DNA of 39,789 nt, from assembly GCF_027364955.1 (NCBI RefSeq), contig NZ_DAHXOI010000022.1:1-39789 (forward strand), written 5' to 3'. The notes under the pieces are model-generated. The model saw only the letters and a program-made list of their open reading frames with translations. It did no database searches and was not told where the DNA came from. The translations under genes and the position numbers were made by a program. Shown here piece after piece: positions 1 through 7,966 of the stretch (the first letter of the stretch is position 1; each line of letters opens with the position of its first letter). The DNA is from Ferrimicrobium sp. (GTDB taxonomy: Bacteria; Actinomycetota; Acidimicrobiia; Acidimicrobiales; Acidimicrobiaceae).

Positions 1-112
1 CATTCCAACATCTCTGCCTTCTCGCCCTCATTGATTTATTTTTTTAGCCGCGCACACACTGATACTGAGACCTAGGGAACTGCTGTCGCATCCAGTTGTA
101 ACTCCGTCGACA

Positions 113-532
113 GTGAACGTTCGAAGAGTCGACAATCTGGCCGAGGCCGCCGACCTCATCGCTCGCGCCACGGCGATGCAGCGGGAGGTGTTTAACGGTG
201 GCCACTCAGCAGAGGAGACGTTGGCTCGCTTGCAGCGATCGAAGGGTACCGAGCAGTTTTGGGTAGCGGAAGTCTCTGGCGAGATTGTATGTGCGGGTCG
301 GTTGACGCTGACTCCGAATGCTGACTTCGCGGGACTATGGGGCGGCGCTACTCACTCTGACTGGCGAGGCAAAGGAATCTACCGCGCCCTCACCGCCGCG
401 AGAGCTGGTGCTGCTTTGGCGGCCGGGAAGCACTATCTTCACAGCGATTGTTCCCCGATGTCTAGACCCATCCTCGAGCGCAGCGGTTTGTTCCCAGTTG
501 CCACGACGACTCCCTACATCTGGCACCGATGA
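113..532 (+). CDS. GNAT-family N-acetyltransferase (139 aa)
   Basis: Predicted acyl-CoA-dependent N-acetyltransferase of the GNAT superfamily; the acceptor substrate cannot be told. The C-terminal half carries the recognisable part: a beta-strand ending in WGGATHSDWRGKGIYRALT, which is the Q/RxxGxG/A acetyl-CoA loop (here WRGKGIYRAL), followed by a helix and the late motif with RPILERSGLFPV, typical of GNAT motif B. The start is GTG at 113 and no convincing Shine-Dalgarno precedes it. At 139 aa it is a short single-domain member. It stands alone, 181 bp before an unrelated hydrolase. The family assignment is from motifs; function is not inferred further. Confidence 0.8.
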   Translation: MNVRRVDNLAEAADLIARATAMQREVFNGGHSAEETLARLQRSKGTEQFWVAEVSGEIVCAGRLTLTPNADFAGLWGGATHSDWRGKGIYRALTAARAGAALAAGKHYLHSDCSPMSRPILERSGLFPVATTTPYIWHR

Positions 533-679
533 TCCTTTGGAACTGACTCACCCGTGCCACGCCGGGTCGGACCCGGGGGAAGTACGATAGCTGAGGGCGA
601 GGTGCTGAATCGAAGGACCACTCTCTGTTTCGGTCTCGCCTGACTATGACGACAGAACGGAAAAAACCCTCCAAGTCCC

Positions 680-707
680 TTTCGCGCTCCCTTTCCAAGG
701 CTATAGT
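680..707 (+). promoter_or_regulatory. Promoter of a leaderless transcript for the alpha/beta hydrolase gene
   Basis: A perfect-looking -10 box TATAGT lies at 702-707, exactly 6 nt before the ATG at 714, and no Shine-Dalgarno lies between. A weak TTTCGC at 680-685 could serve as the -35 element with a 16-nt spacer. This geometry predicts that transcription starts at or next to the A of the ATG. It is an inference from spacing. Confidence 0.5.
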
Positions 708-713
708 GAGAAG

Positions 714-1532
714 ATGTTGCTCGGTGAAACACTGTTGGTAGATCGTGGGTCAGTTCAGCTATTCGGGAAGCGTTTCCAGGGAGGGCAACCTATCGTCATT
801 CTCCTTCACGCAGGAGTGACGGATCAACGGAGCTGGCAAGAGGTGGTATCTGCCATCGGCGAGAGAGCTACCGTCATCTGCTATGATCGCCGGGGTTATG
901 GAGAGACGCCTCCCTCTCCGGAGGAGTTTTCCCATGTGAAGGATCTTTTTGCCGTCCTTGACGAGATCACCGATACCCCTGTGTGGTTGGTGGGAAGCTC
1001 TGCTGGCGGTGGGATTGCGCTTGATGTCGCAGTCCTTGCGCCAGAGCGGGTGGCAGGTCTCGTACTGTTCGCTCCGTCGGTGAGTGGTGGGCCCGACCCT
1101 GAACTCGACGGCGATACCGCCCGCTTGGTCGAGCAGCTCGAGGAGACGATCTCGGTCGGTGACCTAGATGAACAGAACCGCCTGGAGGCCTGGCTCTGGC
1201 TCGACGGTCCGACTCAAGGCGAAGGCAGGGTAGGAGGGCCCGTCCGTGAGCTCTTCTTTGACATGAACAGGGTCATCCTCTCTCACGGTGTTCCTGAAGG
1301 GACGGGAGCGAGTGGTATCGATGCATGGGGTCAACTTGAACAGGTGATGGCCCCAACACTCGTGGCTTGTGGAGCCCTTGACATTCCCTTCATTGTCGAG
1401 ACCAGCCACTCGCTGGCTGAGCGCCTTCCAAACGGCTACCATCGCCTGCTTTCAGGTATGGCTCACTTGCCCCAGCTCGAGGACCCGACGGTTGTAGCAG
1501 AACTCATTGTCCATGCCATCGGCGCCAACTGA
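714..1532 (+). CDS. Alpha/beta-fold hydrolase (272 aa)
   Basis: Single-domain alpha/beta hydrolase, probably a cytoplasmic esterase or lyase-like enzyme of unknown substrate. The oxyanion-hole strand is near residues 27-40 (VILLHAGVTDQRSW). The nucleophile elbow GSSAG is at 94-98, making Ser96 the nucleophile. The acid is probably Asp223 in the CGALDIPF segment, and the catalytic His is His251 in SGMAHLPQLEDP. Order, spacing and length all fit the family of about 260-280 aa. The start ATG follows a -10 box by 6 nt, so the message is probably leaderless. It has no operon partners. Similar proteins are often annotated as 3-oxoadipate enol-lactonase-like, but nothing here supports that substrate. 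Confidence 0.85.
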   Translation: MLLGETLLVDRGSVQLFGKRFQGGQPIVILLHAGVTDQRSWQEVVSAIGERATVICYDRRGYGETPPSPEEFSHVKDLFAVLDEITDTPVWLVGSSAGGGIALDVAVLAPERVAGLVLFAPSVSGGPDPELDGDTARLVEQLEETISVGDLDEQNRLEAWLWLDGPTQGEGRVGGPVRELFFDMNRVILSHGVPEGTGASGIDAWGQLEQVMAPTLVACGALDIPFIVETSHSLAERLPNGYHRLLSGMAHLPQLEDPTVVAELIVHAIGAN

Positions 1533-1845
1533 GCTACCAATCCCTGCTATGAAGTCCCAAACGTCTCATAGGCGAAGTGGACGAGGCGCAGGGGCTCGCC
1601 CCTGTAGTTGCTTGAGTGCTGATCGCCGTGCTGCCAGATTGCAAGGCATCTAGATCGCAAGGCATCCAGACCGCAAGGTCGCTTCCGGTATTGTCTACGT
1701 GACTGGTCCTGAGGGTCGAGGAGAACAGGTCGCCGTTCGCATCAGAGCTATGAGATGCGAGACGCCCAAGGTGGCGGGAGGAGAGAAGTCCGGCGGCTGG
1801 TAGTGTCGGGCCCTCAGCCGGAGTCGGCGAGTCAAAGGCGGGAGG
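1533..1845. other. Gene-free stretch
   Basis: No recognisable gene. It holds the 16-bp tandem repeat described separately; the rest shows no clear structure. Confidence 0.5.
1641..1680. repeat. 16-bp tandem repeat, 2.5 copies
   Basis: Units GCAAGGCATCTAGATC (1641-1656) and GCAAGGCATCCAGACC (1657-1672) follow each other directly. A partial third copy GCAAGGTC ends at 1680. The function is unknown. Confidence 0.7.
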
Positions 1846-2646
1846 ATGATGCAGTCAATGCGGTGGAGGCGAACGATATCCGTCGTCGTAGGGAGTGTGC
1901 TGTTGGGGGGTTGTGGCTCGACCGTAGCGTCGAACTCGGTCTCGAGCAAGTCTTCAGCCCCAAACTCACCGGCTCGATTCTCACGCCCTCGTACGAATCA
2001 GAAGATGATGACTATGGAGGTCGCTTTGACTCGGCTCCTTGCCACGACCGATGCGACGTACTACCGAGATGCACGGCGTCGCCAAGTCCCAGTGCTCCCA
2101 ACGGGATCGAGTGAGCGCCAATTTGTTGGGGCAAGGAGCAAAGTCGTTCTCCTCGACGGACGCTACGATGCGGTCGCCGCTTTTCCATGGGCGCCAGATG
2201 GGTTGCCAATCAAGATCTATGAGTACTCATCGAATCGATCATGGAACACGGTAGCGGCGCTGAAATCACCCTTTGGTTTTTCAAAAGGAGCGATGTATCT
2301 TGCCTCTGCCACGATTCCGGTGGCCTCGCTCTCTGGGCTTTCGGACCCGGCGTTTCTGATCCGAGAGGTAGGGGGTGGCTGCTTTCAGGGTGCGGTGGTA
2401 GCCTTTGTTGGGGGGCAGTGGACCTTGCTCAGCGCCTCGAATGCGGCTGATCAAGAGAGTCCAGAGATCGGTGGTGACCCGAGTTTTCGGCACGGCTATC
2501 TCTTCACGACGACTGTGTGTGGTGCGGTCCCGGCATATACCGGCGATACGGTCGCGTGGTGGAAGGTGAACCCAAGCGCCGGAGACTTCGTGATGGTGCG
2601 CCAAGAGGTGATCAGCACCGATAAGAAAGCCAGCAGCGACTCCTAG
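1846..2646 (+). CDS. Putative secreted lipoprotein of unknown function (266 aa)
   Basis: The N-terminus is a lipoprotein signal: a basic n-region (MRWRRT), a hydrophobic core, then the lipobox LLGGC with Cys23 as the lipidated residue, followed by a Ser-rich linker. The mature part has several Cys residues and Gly/Ser-rich beta-type sequence, but I recognise no domain. The start is ambiguous: ATG at 1846, 1849 or 1858. A GGGAGG ribosome site at 1840-1845 directly abuts the first ATG, so 1849 or 1858 may be the real start, and the signal peptide works from any of them. No partners lie nearby. It probably sits on the outer face of the membrane. Confidence 0.7.
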   Translation: MMQSMRWRRTISVVVGSVLLGGCGSTVASNSVSSKSSAPNSPARFSRPRTNQKMMTMEVALTRLLATTDATYYRDARRRQVPVLPTGSSERQFVGARSKVVLLDGRYDAVAAFPWAPDGLPIKIYEYSSNRSWNTVAALKSPFGFSKGAMYLASATIPVASLSGLSDPAFLIREVGGGCFQGAVVAFVGGQWTLLSASNAADQESPEIGGDPSFRHGYLFTTTVCGAVPAYTGDTVAWWKVNPSAGDFVMVRQEVISTDKKASSDS

Positions 2647-2710
2647 CCCGCATCCAAAAGTTTCGCAGCGGCACTCTCGCGCCGACCCCGCTTCAAAGAC
2701 TTTCCTCGTT

Positions 2711-2758
2711 TTTCTTCCAGTGGGCACCTTCAACTTTCTTCCAGTGGGCACCTTCAGG
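2711..2758. repeat. 24-bp direct tandem repeat, possible IS21-type end
   Basis: Two 24-bp units at 2711-2734 and 2735-2758 share the core CTTCCAGTGGGCACCTTCA and differ only in the last two bases. Tandem terminal repeats of about this length are typical of IS21-family ends, and such an end closes the right side of this window. No istA/istB coding could be recognised beside it, so it would be a solo remnant. Confidence 0.4.
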
Positions 2759-3372
2759 TTCTATCCCCGTAGCGGACAAGGAGTTTACGAGCCGCCTTCT
2801 CGAGTGTGATCGCTCGGTGGGAGCGGTGCAAGACCCATCGAGAATTGCCACACATGGGAGTGGCTGTTGCCAAACTCTTGAGCCAGCATGGGTCACTCCT
2901 TCTCATTTCAGTGATCTTCGGTGTCGATGAGCTACAAGCGGCGCTCTCGGCGGATGCACGAGCCCGTCAAGAAGCAATCTCGCGACTCGAAGGACCCTCC
3001 CTCGTAAGGACTCAGAGCCGAGAGAGGCCCGCAGTGAAAGAACGGGTCTACCCCTCACGTGAGGAGTACCCCAACGCCCACCAGCAGCCCAGCAAGTCGT
3101 AACTCACCTTCGTATCTCCTGTGTTCCAGAGCCCGCCCAACGCGGTAACGACACCCTGTTTGCTGTCAAGGATTCGTTGGGGAGCGTCAAGAGTCTCGAA
3201 CTATTTGTCGTGCTCTAGCGAACCCTCCATACCGTATCGGCGAGCCGAAGTCATCCCTGGAGCACTCCCTCGAAGCGTTCTGTGAGGACGTATTCCAGAG
3301 CGCCTGTCCGCGGTAGGTATGCACAGAGGTCGCTCACTCAGAGTTGGGTAATTCTGGGGTGGGAACTTTGGA
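2759..3372. other. Gene-free stretch
   Basis: An open frame at 2806-3102 exists, but it has no ribosome site and no recognisable domain. Nothing else is seen. It probably represents decayed DNA next to the tandem repeat. Confidence 0.4.
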
Positions 3373-3400
3373 TTGGGGGATGCAAAGGTTGGGCTAGCCT
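3373..3400 (+). promoter_or_regulatory. Promoter for leaderless GNAT gene
   Basis: TTGGGG at 3373-3378 (-35), a 16-nt spacer, then TAGCCT at 3395-3400 (-10). The ATG at 3408 follows 7 nt later, so the transcript would begin at or near the start codon. Confidence 0.5.
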
Positions 3401-3407
3401 CAGTCCC

Positions 3408-4181
3408 ATGTGGAACCGGGCACCCAATGCAGATGAGGCTGCGGCGGGGATGCTCGCGGCGTGTGAAGCCATTTCACGGGGCCGAGTTGGTGCCTGGCGT
3501 GACGTACGCCAGGGTTTGGTTGGCCTTATGACCACAGTCCCGGGGCGCCCCTATAACGGGATGTATGGTCTCGATAGGACCGCTACCCCCGAGGATGCAA
3601 GCGGACTTGCAGTACGACTCGCTGCCAGCGGAGTGTCCTGGGCCGCACGGCTCCGGCCAAGCGTGCCCGACGAAGTCGATGAGGCGCTAAGTGATATGGG
3701 GCTCTTCGCGGAGGATGAGATACTCTTGATGGCGACGTCGCTAGTCACTCACGAAGTTCAGGGTCAAGAATTACCTGGTCTCACTTTGAGCACGCGCCGC
3801 GCGCAAGACGATCTCGCGATCACCGAGGTACTCGGTGCTGTTTTCGGCACGCCGCCCGCAAACGCGACAAAGCTCTTGGACCCTGCACACCTCAAGTGTG
3901 ACGAGATCCAGTGGCACCTCGGCAAGGTAGATGGGGTGCTTGTTAGCTGTGCGATGTCGGTAGTAGCCGCCGAGGCCGTCGGCATCTTCGCGGTAGGAAC
4001 AGTTGCTGAGGCGTGTGGAAATGGCTACGGCTCGGCGGTGACTCTGCGCGCCCTCACTCACGGACTCACTGGGGGAGCGCGATTCGGGGTGCTCACCGCA
4101 AGCCCTGAGGTTCAAGGCGTCTATGAACGTCTTGGCTTCACGGTCTTAGAGCGCTGGAGGCGGCTCGTGCCATCACTTTGA
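3408..4181 (+). CDS. GNAT-family N-acetyltransferase, two-part (257 aa)
   Basis: Predicted acetyl-CoA-dependent acetyltransferase. The N-terminal ~120 residues are a poorly conserved GNAT-like half. The C-terminal half carries the acetyl-CoA loop with GNGYGSAVTLRAL and the terminal strand VYERLGFTVLERW, a standard GNAT signature. An upstream extension to 3282 is open in frame, but ATG 3408 is preferred: a -35/-10 pair lies just before it and the extension has no family character. The stop at 4179-4181 directly precedes the GTG of the next reading frame, a VirB4-like fragment. The substrate is unknown. Confidence 0.75.
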   Translation: MWNRAPNADEAAAGMLAACEAISRGRVGAWRDVRQGLVGLMTTVPGRPYNGMYGLDRTATPEDASGLAVRLAASGVSWAARLRPSVPDEVDEALSDMGLFAEDEILLMATSLVTHEVQGQELPGLTLSTRRAQDDLAITEVLGAVFGTPPANATKLLDPAHLKCDEIQWHLGKVDGVLVSCAMSVVAAEAVGIFAVGTVAEACGNGYGSAVTLRALTHGLTGGARFGVLTASPEVQGVYERLGFTVLERWRRLVPSL

Positions 4182-4574
4182 GTGACCGATGATGCGCGGG
4201 TATTTGCTTTGTCCGCCAGACTCAACCCCCTCGATGAAGGTCCGCGACCAAGCTCCATGACTGACGCCGAGTGGACGGCAGTGACTCGCCAACGCCGGCG
4301 ATCACTCACCGGTGCCCTCACCGAATCGGCCTTGGGTCGTGAACTCTTGGCAGTGGAACGCTCGGCCCTCGATGCAGCACTTGCGACCGCAGTCATGGAA
4401 AACACCACTCCCATTCTCCCCCATATCGTTGATGCGCTCTTTCGGCCAAGAAGAGCGGTAGCGGGTTCGAGTATCGAACAACTCGCCATCGACTCCCGGG
4501 AGATCGGTCATGCACTCACCCGCACGGTATCGGGTGATCTCGCCGGTCTTGGTCCCGACGTAGGTACGTGTTAA
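4182..4574 (+). pseudogene. Fragment resembling a VirB4/TraC-type conjugation ATPase
   Basis: This frame of 130 codons starts at GTG 4182, immediately after the preceding stop. It contains segments such as LGRELLAVERSALDAAL, then HIVDALF and a terminal GDLAGLGPD. In intact VirB4-like ATPases this interdomain region reads similarly and runs into GDLAGLFDGPT. Here it breaks off at exactly that point with a changed frame. No Walker A or B motif is present. I read it as a remnant of a type IV secretion ATPase left by an old conjugative element. The assignment rests on motif memory only, so a chance hypothetical protein remains possible. Confidence 0.4.
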
Positions 4575-4607
4575 AAGGGGATCGCCAACTGCAACAGGGC
4601 CGGCCCT

Positions 4608-5153
4608 TCAGTTTTCCGAGACCCGCAATCTGGTTGGTCGGTCGAGGCGTACGCGCAGGCCGGGGTTCGTGCCCTGATCGAAGCCGAGCGCTCGGTACAG
4701 TGGCTCTGCTTCCTGGGTAGCGTGCAACTCCACAGCGCGGACCTGCTGGTCGCCGAACCAGTTGATCAACGCGACGGTGATGGCGCGAGCCAGGCCGCGC
4801 CGACGCCAGGCGACGTCGGTGGAGATCCACTGGATGTAGCCAACCCGGGCGGATGGATTGTTCGGCCCCGGGAGTCTTGCGGCAATGGATCCCGCGCCGG
4901 TGGCGACCAGGTGGCCGGGGTGCGTCGGGTTCTCGACGACGAAGACCATAAGCTCGTCGCCGAGCCGACGGCGCACATGTTCGGCTGCGGCCTGTCGCCA
5001 CTCCGTTTTCGAAGTGTCCATCCCCATCTCCTCGTACATCAGCGAAGCCAAGCGGATCACCTCGTCGACGTCGCTGAGCCTTGCCCGGCGAGGTGGATCC
5101 GTGAGGCTCGCCGCAACCCTGGCGCCATCGGGTAGCTGGGGGTTGTTGCTCAT
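4608..5153 (-). CDS. GNAT-family N-acetyltransferase (181 aa)
   Basis: Clear GNAT enzyme. It has an N-terminal strand-helix region (RLSDVDEVIRLASLMYEEMGM), a central beta-hairpin, and the acetyl-CoA loop DVAWRRRGLARAITVALINW. The C-terminal signature is EAEPLYRALGF. The frame stays open upstream to 5285, but ATG 5153 is preferred. A TATGGT -10 box (complement of 5160-5165) lies 6 nt before it, and the upstream residues lack family character. A weak GGTGAT is the only ribosome-site candidate, so a leaderless message is likely. It is convergent with the VirB4-like fragment. Substrate unknown. Confidence 0.8.
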   Translation of the reverse strand: MSNNPQLPDGARVAASLTDPPRRARLSDVDEVIRLASLMYEEMGMDTSKTEWRQAAAEHVRRRLGDELMVFVVENPTHPGHLVATGAGSIAARLPGPNNPSARVGYIQWISTDVAWRRRGLARAITVALINWFGDQQVRAVELHATQEAEPLYRALGFDQGTNPGLRVRLDRPTRLRVSEN

Positions 5154-5203
5154 CAGATCACCATAACCGATCAATCCAAGACCCTCGACATCTGGCGTGA
5201 CCT

Positions 5204-6570
5204 TCAGCGATATGTGACGGGTTTCTGACAACACTCTGTGATGGGGACAACAGCGTCCCTTTTGACAAACCCTCTGCGCGAACACCCCAGTTCAGCGGGG
5301 TCGCGGTCGAGGAGCGTCCCGTTTACCCCGCCCGCAAGGATTTCCAGTGATGGGGCGCTATGCGCAACAGCGGCATGGGCCGACAAAGCTCTCGTGCGCC
5401 GAAGGGCGAAGCTGCTCGCCGGGGTAGTCAGCGACCGAGACAATGATCCCTCTCGCGTTGACGGCAAGTGGGCCGAGCCGACCGACCGAAGATCCAGATC
5501 GATGGTTCGGGCAGGGTGGCCGACAAAGTCTGGCAGTGGAGCTGATCCCCTGGACGCTGACACCTCGGGGTTGACTCGCAGGTGTTGCACAGATAGCCTG
5601 TAAGCGGGCCAGATTGCAGCAAGAGCTGGTTTGGTGGTAGCGAACCTCTAGGCACGATTGGGTCAACAACGTCCGAGAAGGAGTCCAGGTAACGTAGCCT
5701 GTTTGAGCGCTCCGACCCATGAGTGCGAGACCGCTGGTGTAGTTCCAAGCAACCTAGCGCAGACCTGAGGCGATGCTCTTGAACCCGCTGAGACGAAGGA
5801 GTAAGATCGCGAGCTTACACAGTGCTGCGAGCGTCTGAGGTGCCCACCGACGCGTACTTGAGAGCGGCCCGCGTCGAACACCCGGTGTCTGGTAACAGGT
5901 GTCGAGGTTCCGGGACGGGTCGGTGAAGTTTCCGACCATCACCACCGGATGACCTCATCAGGTCTGGAAGTTTGAAGAGAGCCGCTTGAGTATTGCGCTT
6001 GGCACCTGGCTAGCGAGGTTTTGGCGTCGGTGCCCATCGAGAATGCAGAACCTCTGGTCGTTGGCGATGTGGCGTAGTCTGCAGTAGTGCTAGGCGTCGC
6101 TCCAGCTCTCTAGAGCGCGCCCACAGAGCAGCGGGTCTAGGGCCCAAGAGCGCGCTAGGTGTCGTTCTCAACCGCGACGTAGCGCGTGACCTCGTCGACT
6201 AGTGAAGCACCGAGCCGGTGCTCTGTTCGCAGCGGTCTCATCGAAGCGCTCCCGTTCGCTGGGCGCGATCGGCCGCACTACGAGCAATGTAACTCGTGGT
6301 ACTTACCGGGTCGATATCCATCTCAAACTCACATCACAAGGGGACCGACCGTGCCAATCCTGTGGTACGAGGCCAGGCCAGGCAGCCGCATAAGAACTTT
6401 GTCGGAACCCTGAATGGTAGTGGTCTCAATGTCGGTTGTTGGGGTTGTCCTCGGATCGGCATCGCTGCGTTGTGCCTAAAGGACGCAGATGGCGGGTGTC
6501 TCGGCTCCAAAGGTCTATTTGGTGCCCACGATCAACATGGTACAAAATACGCTGACCCCAAAAGGTACCC
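5204..6570. other. Decayed intergenic DNA, no intact gene
   Basis: About 1.4 kb has only short overlapping frames on both strands without ribosome sites. The only recognisable content is the transposase C-terminal remnant on the minus strand, listed separately. The rest looks like mutated mobile-element DNA. Confidence 0.5.
5700..5945 (-). pseudogene. C-terminal remnant of an ISAs1-like transposase
   Basis: Read on the minus strand, the frame ends in a stretch like ALCKLAILLLRLSGFKSIA followed by GLR, a TAG, then VAWNYTSGLALMG. The C-terminus of ISAs1-type transposases reads like (M)ATLRNLAIGLLRLAG.TNIA..LRW.ARDPTRALALMG. The TAG sits exactly where a Trp codon (TGG) is expected. Upstream the similarity fades within about 150 bp. 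No terminal repeats were found. The family name is from memory of the C-terminal pattern. Confidence 0.5.
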
Positions 6571-7509
6571 TCAGTCTGGGGCTCGGACCTCATGCGAGAT
6601 CTGCCCAACTTGAACCAAGAACTCGGTGTAGAACTCCTCTATGGCTCGTCGCTGGGCCTCGGCATGCAAGGGGTAGGTCTTCCACGCACGCTGAGTCTGC
6701 TCGTCACGAAAGACAGCGATCGAACAACGCTCGCCATCTTGGGCGACGAAGGTCTTGAAGGACCGGAAGCCTGGTTGCTCTCTGGCAAGGTGCTCTAGCT
6801 CGTCGGCTAGTGACTCGTAATTAGCGTGGTCCTTTCGCAAGCGCGATCGAAAGACGGTGATGATTCCGAGGGGCTCGCTCTGTGCCATTGCAGGAGTGCT
6901 GGCGGCGAAGGGATCCCAGTCGGCTTTTTCGTGCCACTCATACTCTATCCCAGCCGCCAGCTCGCGTGCAGTTGGTTCGTCCACAAGTTGTGCAACTAAC
7001 GCGAGAGTCATGTCCATCCCGGCCGCCACTCCAGATGAGCTCCACCGGTCGAGATGGGCAACCCATCTGGCTTTGGGCTCCCACTGAACTTGGGGAGCGA
7101 CACTTTGTACCCAATCAAAGGCACGCTTGTTCGAGGTTGCTCGATACCCGTCGAGGAGCCCAGCCGCACCGAGGAGTGCGGACCCTGTGCAGATTGAGGC
7201 GATGATTTTGGCCTTGTGTCCATAGTCACTCAGCCACGCGAGGAACCCGAGGTTGTGAACGAGGGTTCTCGTCCCTTGGCCACCTGGCACCATCAACAGA
7301 TCCACCGTCGCAGCCTCAATGCGATCCACATCTGGGACGATCGAGACTCCTTGGTGACTCCTCACAGGCTGGCGGGACTCCCCGATGAGCGAAATGGTGA
7401 AGTTCCTAGGCAAGCGCCCGAGGATTTCTAATGGACCCGTGACATCGAGGAGCTCAAACCCGTCAAAGAGCACCATGCCGACGTGGTAGTGGCGATCAGC
7501 TAAATTCAT
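6571..7509 (-). CDS. DJ-1/PfpI-type protein fused to an ABM-like domain (312 aa), copy 1
   Basis: Residues about 8-190 form a DJ-1/PfpI (GATase1-like) domain resembling isonitrile hydratase-type proteins. DGFELLDVTGPLEILG lies at 16-31, and the nucleophile elbow SICTG has Cys107 followed by Thr108 and LLDGYRAT. Asp16 corresponds to the acidic partner seen in the isonitrile hydratase group. Residues about 214-306 resemble an antibiotic-biosynthesis-monooxygenase (ABM) ferredoxin-like domain (ITVFRSRL, QPGFRSFKTF). The chosen ATG at 7509 has an AGGGA ribosome site 6 nt upstream; an adjacent ATG at 7512 and a longer frame to 7635 are alternatives. It is divergent from the NCS1 permease operon and has a paralogue at 32594-33535. 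The substrate is unknown; a linked small nitrile or N-heterocycle pathway is conjecture. Confidence 0.8.
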   Translation of the reverse strand: MNLADRHYHVGMVLFDGFELLDVTGPLEILGRLPRNFTISLIGESRQPVRSHQGVSIVPDVDRIEAATVDLLMVPGGQGTRTLVHNLGFLAWLSDYGHKAKIIASICTGSALLGAAGLLDGYRATSNKRAFDWVQSVAPQVQWEPKARWVAHLDRWSSSGVAAGMDMTLALVAQLVDEPTARELAAGIEYEWHEKADWDPFAASTPAMAQSEPLGIITVFRSRLRKDHANYESLADELEHLAREQPGFRSFKTFVAQDGERCSIAVFRDEQTQRAWKTYPLHAEAQRRAIEEFYTEFLVQVGQISHEVRAPD

Positions 7510-7870
7510 CATGATTCCCTCGCTTTGGGATCCAGGGGCCTCACTCGATACTGGATCATTCAACTCTAAGTCCATGCAATCTTGGCCGCTGCGCTGGTCA
7601 GCGGATCCCGCTAGAAACAAACACCATGCTTGCAACTTTCGGCTCTACCGCCACCATCTGGATCTCAAACCTCACGAATCCTTCCTCTGTCTTGGGGGTC
7701 GACCTTGTCGGATCACAGGCCACTCGTTGGTAACAGCGAGTCCCATTCTGATTTGGAGGGCTCCTTGGAGACAGCAGACGGGCGATAGTGTCGAGATCGC
7801 CGCTGTCTCTGCGACCCTACTCGTGCTCTGCGAGCGCGCTCGCTGCCTCGGCGGAGGTGAGCGGAGCACA

Positions 7871-7894
7871 ATTGTTTGAAATCTTTCAATCAAT
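7871..7894. promoter_or_regulatory. 24-bp inverted repeat, candidate operator of the XRE-cupin regulator
   Basis: The core TTGAAATCTTTCAA is a perfect palindrome around TC. It extends outward to arms ATTGTTTGAAA and TTTCAATCAAT, with one mismatch in 11 pairs. It lies just upstream of the probable -35 of the permease promoter. The regulator encoded at the end of the operon is the obvious candidate ligand; this is inference. Confidence 0.6.
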
Positions 7895-7904
7895 TTCGTA
7901 TTTG

Positions 7905-7935
7905 TTGTAGTGAATGGCAAAAACGTTCGTATACT
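7905..7935 (+). promoter_or_regulatory. Promoter of the NCS1 permease operon
   Basis: TTGTAG at 7905-7910 and a strong -10 TATACT at 7930-7935, with a rather long 19-nt spacer. A 5' leader of about 25 nt with AGGAGG at 7953-7958 leads to the GTG at 7967. Confidence 0.5.
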
Positions 7936-7966
7936 ATTTGGCAACGACTAGCAGGAGGGGGCAGCA

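Larger units (their letters stand above)
7513..7966. other. Divergent control region between the DJ-1-ABM gene and the permease operon
   Basis: About 450 bp without a credible gene. It contains the inverted repeat and promoter listed separately, near its right end. I saw no TPP or other riboswitch core. Confidence 0.5.

Noticed and set aside
1641-1680. Possible CRISPR-like array
   Set aside because: The units abut directly with no spacers and number only 2.5; no cas genes are present.
3282-3407. N-terminal extension of the second GNAT protein
   Set aside because: The -35/-10 promoter lies inside it and it has no family character.
7640-7960. Possible riboswitch in front of the permease
   Set aside because: I could find no TPP, purine or other conserved core; the inverted repeat with a regulator gene in the operon is a simpler explanation.
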